DNA of 64,000 nucleotides. Origin: Lingula anatina. Taxonomy: Eukaryota > Brachiopoda > Lingulata > Lingulida > Lingulidae. The notes under the pieces were generated by a model. The model worked only from the letters and a program-made list of their open reading frames with translations, ran no database searches and was not told the origin of the DNA. Positions within the stretch are counted from its first letter, which is position 1; each line of letters opens with the position of its first letter. Below, one piece after another: positions 52,519-64,000 of the stretch. The stretch is taken from NCBI RefSeq assembly GCF_001039355.2, contig NW_019775635.1, positions 989,569 through 1,053,568 on the forward strand, given 5' to 3'. A program made the position numbers and the translations under genes.

Positions 52519-54186
52519 TTGAAGGTATGAGCATTGTAGTTCTATCAAAGTCACATTCATATCACTACAATAGGAAGCCCACCTGTATTGGTTTCATTTG
52601 TAACCACATTCTACAACTGAGTACACCCATACACTGGTGGTACGCCTACCATGGAATAACATTTCTAGACTTTGTTTAATGTACAATACCCATTATCTAA
52701 GAGATACCAGTATGCACACAATGGAATACATGAACTGCTCTTGTTTGGCTTTTTTCCACAGTAAGTTTAATAGAAAATAATCAAAGGCCAAAAGAGAGAG
52801 TGATATGTCATGCCTAGTCCAAAATACTGTACGTGGGACAAATCAAAGTGCAGTACAGTTACAAAACTGCGATCAACCTTCAGTATCAAGGCCTCACTGA
52901 AGGTGGCAATTCTCTTGATGACACTCACCTGTATCTAATAAACACAACTGCAGCTCCTGTGATCAGACACTATAGAGTGCCTTAGATGTGGAGTAAAAAT
53001 GCTAGATAAGTGGTCACTGGTATACTAGATTCAGTGTCTGAGGACACAGATCCCCCCTTGATAATCTTATGTCCATCAAAGAATAATACATCTTCATCTA
53101 CAAGTATATATTTAGACTTATTTATCTGATATAGTTAGTGCAACTTGCCCAATGACAGCCAGGTGTGAAATTTACCTGTGATAAAGATGATCAATAAACA
53201 GACGCCAGCTCTCTATCTTTTTAACTACTTGGGATTTGGTAATGTTCAGCCACTGTGCACAAGGGTTTTAAAATATTTTAAAAACAAATATAATGATTTA
53301 AATAATTACTTGTAAGTTGTAAATGTAAAACCTACCTGCAGCTATGTGTCACAAATGCAAAAAGATGTGGGTGGTTCAAGAGCTTCAAGTCTACTAATGC
53401 ATTAAAGTGTAATGGAACTTTAAGGTAAATATATACTGAACTATTCAAATCCCCTATTCCTTTTCGAATGTTCCAAATCTGAAACTGTTTTTCCACCTCT
53501 GTTAAAGGGAGGTGTGGATTTACTCAACCGTGGGACCATATTTTCCACAAATGACAACATATTTCAAAGGGCAAAAATCTACATACCACATCTTGCGTGA
53601 CATTAACACATTTACCTCTAGCAATGATCCCAATTACTTCACCTTTGTGACAGTAAGTGTGCCATAAGTAGTTCTAACTCCTCTCTCTGACACCCTCATA
53701 GATTCCACACCTGATGACACCTGAGTAATAATAAACCTGCCTGCTGCCTTTCCACAAGATAAACAAACTTTTTAAAGAAAGTCTATGTACACATCGAGAT
53801 GATCAAAGACCTCACACCTGAGTTACCTGCCTGGGGCACCTACTTGACTGGCATATGGCCGGGAGTCTGTTTAACCAACATTGTCGCTAAGAATGAAGAG
53901 GTTAATAACACCACAGACAAGAATGACAGGTCAGTCAATGTTTGCATTGGCCACTATGTAATCTTCCAGCATTCTGCCTCACACACCTACAGTGACTATG
54001 CTGAGGAATTTGGAGATGTTGGGAGAGGCTGTAGGAGGGGCTGGGAGGGGTTGTGGGGAGACATTTATTTAAGCAACACAGACAGAGCCATCCATACACT
54101 GCCTTGGGACTCTACTCAAAATGCATATGTTTGTGTGTGTGCCATTATGCATGTGTACATCTGTGCATGCATCTGTAGAAGGGGCC

Positions 54187-54202
54187 GGGGGGGGGGGGGG
54201 GG
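54187..54202. repeat. Homopolymer G run
   Basis: Sixteen consecutive G bases sit in an otherwise AT-rich region. Confidence 0.9.
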
Positions 54203-57200
54203 CACAGACTTGAGTGGACCATATACTTAATTTTATGTTAATGTTCTTCACAGCTAAGAAAGAACTGTTCATGACACAAGTTGCTGATAAAGAAGACACA
54301 CTTTCAAACCAAATAACGTACCCTGTACATATCAGCTGCCCTACAGCCATCCTATGCTGCTGAGATGGTCATGCATTTAAGACAGTCAGGGAGTTATAAC
54401 TTTCACCTTTTCATCACTGGTATGATGCTTTAACCCTACATCCCATTAAATCGTAATCCTTTTCACAGCAGTGAACACTGTCTGCACTACTTTACAGTAA
54501 ATGCCAAGAGGTGACATCTTTAAGATTCAATAAAGCATAATCTGATACCCAGCAGTGGTCATTAGTTACACTTCCACACTGCCTATCACAAGATATGATA
54601 CATATTATGTTCTAAGTTGACAATGATTACAAGCCACCCCTATCAATCATTGTAACCCTACCCCATCATTAACTTCTAGTCTCTACCTTGTATGATGAGC
54701 AGGTCTTAAATCATCATTACACCCCACCAAGAAGGTCTTAAATCATTATTACACCTAATACCTGGTCTCATACCTACTAATTAACACAGTCAGCAGGTCT
54801 TAAATCAATTTTGAACCCTACTTTGACCCCATGCTCCGCAGAACGAGCCCTGAAGAATTTATACCCCATCCCTTATCGCCTACCCTGTACAAGAAGCCCT
54901 TCTTAAATCATTACTATTTAACAGCCAATCTCTGGTCTCATGGACAGTAGCATAAACAAGTATTGCACCATTATTTGACATGCTGCTTATAAATATGGGG
55001 CAAAACATTGACAAAGTCAGCCTATTATATTTACACAACACCAAGCTAACTGTATGCTTGGGATCATAGCACATGACGAAGCAATCAACTTTATAAACAT
55101 AACCGTTTGACATTATTCCAATTATGTATCCACAAGACTGAACTGTTCCTAATCTGTCTTAATTGTAGATGAGTCTGATGTAACCAGCTTTAAAACAGAC
55201 TATACTTTGTTTTGTTTATTAGCAACTCCAAACAAACATGTTACACCTGGTGAGATAACAGGTAAGGCAACAAAGTTCCCCTTAAAGAAACACTGTGATG
55301 TCTGGACTCAAGATAAGACTTGTCTTACATTCATTACATTCCAACCACAAAAACACCTTTTAACCAGAGTCAACTACAAGAGAATACACTGTAAAATCCA
55401 CAGGTTCTAAATAAAAGAATTATAACCTGTCATTAAAAGAATGTGAACTTGTGTAGATGAAATATTTCAATTACCTTACAAGAATTCACTATAATATTCT
55501 TTACCAGTTAAGATCACAAGGCACGCAAAAAAAAGTTGCACAATGATATGGGCTGGTGGATGGGCAATAGACATAATACCCTGCTTTTCTGCCATGAAAA
55601 CAGTTGGGCCACAAGCTATATATACTGTTCAATGCTAATATCACACTGGCACAACATACAGCTATTCATTTGTTTTTAATATGCTACCATCTGCTGAATG
55701 CATAAATACCTCCAAAGCATTCAGCGAAATGTGGCAAATGAAAATCTATGTATAATTTCATCAGTCTGATAACACATGCTAAAGCATCTGTTACATGTAC
55801 AGTACCACATCTTAGACAGGAAAAGAAACCACCATACTAGTACTTGAATTCAAGTTCAACCAGTGCTCAAACACAGATTTATATATTAGACAGATGACAT
55901 ATTGTCACAATCAATCAGATATATATACTTGGAAGTCAGGTAAAATACATCTGCCACCTTGATATTGGAGACAACAACTAAATAAGTGCACTGAGTCTTT
56001 GATTTCACTTAATAGTGCTTAAGAATTATTGTTTACGGTTTTGGAATAAAATATGGAAAAATATGTCAACATGGTCATCTTAAACTACTAAATATTGCCA
56101 GTTTAGTGGCACTCTAATCAAAAACAACTTTACCTTGGATTGTTAATTCTAGAACATCAGTGTACAGGCTATGTAAATGTAGCTCCACTTTCAATCACTT
56201 CTGAACACATGGATAAATGTGTGTACTACACCTATGCACGCCAGTAAGTTCAAACCTCCCACCGCCATTTACACAGCATTTTGAGTACTAAGAAAACAAA
56301 GCTGCAAAGGTAGTACTTTTTACTCAAAACAGACAGAACAAATACGGTTCCTTTCTTGGGCAGTGAGCCTTGGACTTGAACAAATATGACTATTGGTTGA
56401 TCAGTAACTGAATAAGCGTGTAGCTTTTGAGGACTTAAGTATCAGCCTTTTGTTGACCAATTGTGTGTCCATGCAACACTGGACATTGGTTTGCACTCTA
56501 CTGGACATTCATTTGATGACATAAATACATAATATTGTACGACTTTTTACCTTCTAGGTATAATCTCTGTATAGTAATGGTATAAGATCAAGTACCCAAT
56601 ATAACAGGTATACCTACTAGAAATGAACATTAAGGTTCTTGTAATAAATTGGCGATTTTCCTGAAAAGCAGTTTGCAAATGAAATTTGTTTTATCAAAAC
56701 AAAACGTTTGTTTTTATGAACAACATTTAATAATTTACCGTAAGTATATTCTTTTATTATAAATATTGTAAAAAATATTATTTCTGCACAAGAAAGGGAA
56801 ACAAATACAGTGCACCTCCAAAACAAACTAAATATAATTCATATCTTTATATAATAGCAATTTCGACTTTTTATAGCAGAAACAATGTTGAATTTAAATA
56901 AACTGAAAACGGACTCCGCTCCAAAACAAATGGAATGGCACATGAAATGTATGGGTCAAAATCACGACTCAACTCCAACTGTATCTTCATCGAGCAGCCA
57001 AGATACATGGCAATAATACATAGGACAAGAAAAAGCTGGCAGTGAAACACGAAAATAGATGTTAGTACGGATAATTGAATTAGCATAGAGACAACAGAAT
57101 GGACACGACTGAATGTCTTTAATTTAACGAGTTGGTAATTTAATTGGGAAATGTATGTGCTTTTTTACACAGTGTGTAAATGTGTTTAATGTTTACCTGA

Positions 57201-58162
57201 TTTTTAAGTTTGCGAGAAATATTTTAACTCACCATGAAACCCTTTAAATCCTGTCACATTGAAAAGGATTCACATTTCCCGGCTGTCACCTGAAAGAACA
57301 CTTGCTTGTCAACTATACAGTATGGCGGCAGCACTTACTTACTTATCCAAGACAGCCCCAATACAGGGTGCACATAAAACGAATGAGATCGCAACTAACA
57401 CAATTTTAACCCGGTAATGACTATTTTAGTCACATTTCAAGTCTTCCAAAAATACCATCTCCACATCCAGTCATTTACTTCCAGCATCTTGCTATGTTAT
57501 GGTTTGAAATAGTCTAATGCAAATTACAGTCATATTCAGTCGTCTTTAAGACAATATAAAATGACCAATCTAATATCTTTAAAATGCATCATAATTTGAA
57601 CTTATTTCACAGGTTGGCCAGGCAAATCGAGAATCAAATGTAGGCTTCAGAACTTTTCACTATTTATTTTTCAAGGCAATTCTTTTCATGTTGGATTAAG
57701 CTATTCTTTAAATTATGTCCAGACATTTTACTAAAACTACCTTCATAATTAATTTCAAGAATATAATCAATCAGTTTCTTATACATTATGGACTCGTCTG
57801 GGGTTAAATTGGCACTTTCAAGTCTTTTTTTTTTCGCCATTTAATTTTAAATAACGGAAAATGGACTTAGTTGTATGGTTAAAATTGTCTTACACATCAG
57901 TGGTGCATGACCAGGTAACCAGAGACAGCCCTTTTTTTTTTTTTCTTTTTTCATAATTTGAGAAAACTTTGTTTAGATGATAGTAAATCCAAAGCAACCT
58001 TCCTACATTTTAAGTGAAAATCAAGTGTTACAGGCTCGGCTCTGTACATAATATTTTCTTACATAATTGTTCCCAATCAATATTTTAACATTAGTATATC
58101 ATGCAAATATGCAAGGGTAATATACCTGTATAATACTTGACAAAGATATAAGTATATATTTG

Positions 58163-60284
58163 TTTATTACAAAATGTTTGTAAATACATCAGCAGTGGCC
58201 AATATTACAGCTACTTTGTTCTCTCTACTCTAGCATACAAAGGTTAAGACAAATCTAAGCAACATCATTACCATTTCCTAAATACATAAATTTGATCAAG
58301 ACTCAATTTCATTGTTTTGGAAATATGAGGCAAATTATAACATGATTTATGAATAAACTTAAGAACTCTCATCAAAATATACAACCTAACAGGCAATTGT
58401 TTATCATCCAATTCTTGGATAATCCCATTTTTCAACTGGTTTTGGAATACCCAGTAAAATGGGCATATATCCCTATGAAAGGAACCCAGAAGGAAACCCT
58501 TAATCAACTACTGAGCATCACATGCAGGTATGATTTACAAAATGCGCCCTCCCCACCCAAAGTTACACCATCACTGTAAAACTGACAATGTTGAAGCGAA
58601 ATCTCAGTTTTACAAAAAATACAGCTATGCAAGGTAAAAAATAAACTTACTTCACCAAAAATCTTGGCACCATTTTATGGTATTTGGTTATTCCAAGTAC
58701 ACAGTTTTGTGTGCCTATTGCACTATTTCTCAATTGGTGTAAAGCAACTTTGCTTAAGAAGCCATTGGCCAACAGTTGAAATAAAGATCCACATTTTCAA
58801 AAGCTAGTGCAAATGCAAAATTATTCTTAATATCAATAAAACATTTAATCATAAGTAAACTTCACTTTCTGCAGCAGACATTTCCCTCTACCATTTTAAG
58901 GATTTCCCCTAAAATAAACCTTACAGCCATTACAGGTAACCACAAGCCTTTTAATTTCTACTTTAAATTAAAAAGAATAAAATTAAAAACCATTAAAACC
59001 TTAATTCAATATTTGGAATTGGAATTCCACGAAAAAAGGGAATCTATGGATTATATCACTGTTACTCTGTACAGTTAATTACTGTGGTACTTAAAAATGT
59101 TAAATCGTTGCGGATGACAATGTAAGACGGACACCAATGACAATGCATGACAGATAGCCCATTTATAGCAGTGCTACAAGAAACCAAGTAACTTGAATAC
59201 ATAGGGTCCAACAGTTACATGTTAACATACATTGTCAGCAGTATGATATTAAAGCTGAAATGACTACAATTGCAACCCATTCAGCTATAAAAAAAAAATA
59301 AAAACAATAAGCTCAATAAAAATCACAAAGTTTTGCAAAAAGTTTAGCCTAGATACAATTACTCCTTAATAGTATGGCATGGGCTTTCAGGAACACTCAT
59401 TAGAGCCATACTCTTTGGCTTACATCTTAAAAAGGTATAAAAAATTATGAGCCTTTTGCACCAAATCTATTCAGGCCATTTTCTATTTAGAGTTAAAAAG
59501 ATTGGTCAGCTTTGCTTGAATAATATGATTTAAATACGTAAGCTTTTCATCATTTAAAAATCATTTTGGAAAAAAAAGCTATTTTTAAACAAAGAGCTAC
59601 TTTTTTTTATCCCCCCATCTATATAAACAATAGCATCAAAAGTACATCTTTTAACGAGATTTCAAATCAATTGTTCACAAGGCTTTGGGAGGGCTGTAAC
59701 TCTGTGCATCTATAACCTTCAAAAACTGATGCTGAACTCTAATATTGGCCCCAAGTGGCCTTGCTTCTTTATGCTATCTAAAATGTCGGGTTTTGTGCTC
59801 TGGTGGCAGCGTATGGGATCATGCATGCCTCTGTTGGCAGCAGGTGGTATGGCACTTCCTAAGATGTCTCAGCAAATTAGTGTTTTTCTTTTTGGTTTAA
59901 TATTTTCTTGCCACTGAACAATTTTCCCTTTTAGCACTCACACACATCTTGTGGAGATGAAAGCTTTTTTCGTTCTAGTCATCGCTCTGTACCACATTTC
60001 AAATTGGAGCAACAAGCTGAGCCACCCTACCATGGGTTTGTTTACTCCTCACAAAGTTTCCACAATCAATACAAGCAACAATTTCAATCATCTTCTCAGT
60101 AAGCAGTCTTCCAAATTTGACAATCATAACAGCAGTTCAAACCTCAGTACAGGTCAGTTTGAAAGCTAGACCTCTGGAAACATGACTCGCACATTAAAAA
60201 CCTGTAACACTTGATCCGTGATGAGGGATCAAGTTATTGACAAAGTCTAAAGATCCATAGGCTACAAGAGTTTCCTTTTTGGGG
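58163..60284 (-). other. Probable 3' UTR of Smad1/5
   Basis: The 2.1 kb below the Smad stop codon hold no other gene signal. On the minus strand an AATAAA hexamer sits at 58168-58163, and ATTAAA-like sites occur near 59896 and 58950. Which signal is used cannot be told from sequence. Long 3' UTRs are common for Smads. Extent is inferred. Confidence 0.35.
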
Positions 60285-62375
<2,091 letters not shown>

Positions 62376-64000
62376 CTGAAACAAGACAGGACAGGTTAAA
62401 AGTTGGATATGTATATGTCGCTTCCCTTTGTGGTCTGGAGGGTGCTCAACCATCACCAAACATCAGCAAAGACAGAACCCAGGACTGGTCACTGGTAAAA
62501 TCTGTGTATCTGGCAATTATACAGGAGGCAACACTGAAATAGAACAAGACTAGTTGAAGGAAATAGGTTAAGCAGCACACAGTACAAATATACAAATAGC
62601 ACTCTTACATAGATACATACATATTATATATATCTTATGCATTCACTTAGACCCCATTCCCAGAGATTAGATCGATCCAACTAGATTAACCTAACTCCCT
62701 GGGGGTTCACGCTAAATAGCTGTCAGCCGAGCGGGCACGAAAGTACCCCCTTACAGCTTGTAGTAGGCGGGACGAACATTTAAGTCGGATTATCTGACAG
62801 AAATCTAGTGAGACTCCCCACGGGGATAGATTGATGGGAATGCGCCCTTAGTGATCTATGTAAAAGATATGGCTTGGGAAGTTTCTCTTTAACTTGGTCA
62901 TAGATTGATGAAAGACAAGGTATCTCCAAGCTATTTTCCTTTTCAAATAACTTTTAAAGACAACTTGTTGACCTACAGGACAGAATATCCATCAACCATT
63001 TACCATATTTTGTTTTCCAGGACTTCTCTGTAAAACAAAACAATCAGCTGGCTTTTTTTTTTCTAATGAAAAATGTGCTTCTTTTCAACAATCAAAGTCA
63101 ACTTCATATTTTATTGGGTAATTGTGAAGTAAGTTTTTGAAAATTTCCTCGTCTAATCACTTTCTGATGGGCTTAACTCAGAAAAGGGGACAAAATAATA
63201 AGACCAGAAAAAATAAGCCTGAAGTGCAATTAAACTGTGCTAACATCAATTTAACATCAAAACACATATTTCCCCAGATGTTGCCATGAGAAAGAACAGG
63301 CCCTGACAAAATCAATATTTCACAGAAATAATTATTGCTGGAGTTTTTCATGGAATCACAAGGGACCAACATAACTATAAGTGCAGTTTTTCCCTGCAGT
63401 AAATTACTGCCATTCCTAGATCCAGTCCTCATCCAGTGTCCAGTTCGCACAAAGCGGTGATCTGAACTGCTTCAGAGTCAATTAGGATGAATTATGTATT
63501 GAATATGGAGAGTGCATGTTGGTTGAATTCCAAAATTCCATGTAAATGGAAGCTGACTGAAGCCAGGAAAGAAAGTTCATAGAAAAATGAAAGTGGCAGG
63601 ATCATGCTGTGAACACAACTTGATTTATAATGTAATCAACTCTACAAGCTGAAAACCAATTCAAGACTTATGCAGAAACGGTTCACAACTGGTCCAGTGT
63701 GACCAGCTCCTCAGTATCAACACAGCACAGGACAAGTTTTCTCAATCAATGCCTCAGAGATGTAATTAATGATCAAACATTACCAGGAGTCCCCAGAGAC
63801 TACAATGATATCCCAGTACTTATTCTTCTCCCAGAGCACACAAGTGAGTCACAGAGAGAGAATGAATCATACTCCTGCCTACACACAGATGATGAATTCA
63901 GCTCTTTTTCTAATACATACCAAGTGCCAAACAGTGGAAAGATTCATCTTCCAGTTGATAGATATTGACAGATCTTGGACACATTTCAGTTAATTTCTAC
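62376..64000 (-). other. Smad1/5 intron (part), with one MITE
   Basis: No MH1-like coding segment is present, so this is read as part of the intron between the MH1 and linker exons. It contains the Harbinger-type MITE at 62650-62847. The rest shows nothing recognisable. Confidence 0.6.
62650..62847. mobile_element. MITE, second copy, in a Smad1/5 intron
   Basis: It aligns to 39079-39292 from end to end, sharing for example CTCCCTGGGGGTTCACGCTA and TACAGCTTGTAGTAGGCGGG, with small deletions near the right end. It is flanked by TTA at 62647-62649 and 62848-62850. At 198 bases it is slightly shorter. Confidence 0.8.

Larger units (their letters stand above)
50305..58162. other. Region between the CAP-Gly gene start and the Smad 3' end
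   Basis: The promoter and any 5' UTR exons of the CAP-Gly gene should lie here, but none is certain. Visible items are a MITE (51658-51832), a minisatellite (52321-52518), a G run (54187-54202) and a small less AT-rich patch near 57280-57420. Confidence 0.4.

Noticed and set aside
53799-54230. 143-codon plus-strand open frame
   Set aside because: It ends in a GT-rich and poly-G tract, has no recognisable domain, no flanking splice logic and no homology I can name. Probably chance.

Overview
This window is intron-rich, AT-rich nuclear DNA from an animal. It has small coding exons with GT-AG introns, kilobase-scale introns, microsatellites, short inverted-repeat transposons and no bacterial-type gene packing. 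The one protein I can place firmly is a BMP-class R-Smad, so the organism is a bilaterian or other metazoan. The general look (large AT-rich introns, many Harbinger-type MITEs, high heterozygosity) suggests a marine invertebrate such as a mollusc or another lophotrochozoan, but the sequence does not prove this.

Layout: two genes lie head-to-tail on the minus strand. (1) About 60.3-62.4 kb holds the last four coding exons of a Smad1/5 (Mad) orthologue: linker with PPAY motif, whole MH2 domain and C-terminal SSVS. The MH1 exons are beyond the right edge. (2) About 8.1-50.3 kb holds a very large microtubule-associated protein gene. A candidate ATG exon at 50209-50304 is followed by a 1.48 kb exon with one CAP-Gly domain and SxIP motifs, then by ten smaller exons encoding acidic, then strongly basic, low-complexity sequence. 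Every splice junction keeps frame. The reconstructed part is about 1,513 codons, and its 3' end was not found. I do not recognise the protein beyond the CAP-Gly domain.

Assembly: the scaffold carries clear artefacts. The block 27567-33123 is a second, slightly different version of sequence also present at 25758-27179 plus 33469 to about 37600, so three exons appear twice. The left and right contigs share the same 344 bases (26836-27179 and 33125-33468), which shows that they abut in the genome and that the middle block is an inserted alternative haplotype. A further 949-base overlap flanks the N gap at 40447-40970. A literal gene model would wrongly predict two CAP-Gly domains in tandem.

Mobile DNA: I found three families of short terminal-inverted-repeat elements with 3-bp TAA/TTA target duplications (PIF/Harbinger type). 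They lie at 6987-7198, 39079-39292 with a relative at 62650-62847, and 51658-51832. There are also a 64-bp minisatellite near 52.4 kb and a compound AC/AG microsatellite near 23.4 kb. I saw no bona fide RNA gene, CRISPR array, autonomous transposon or new defence-like system.
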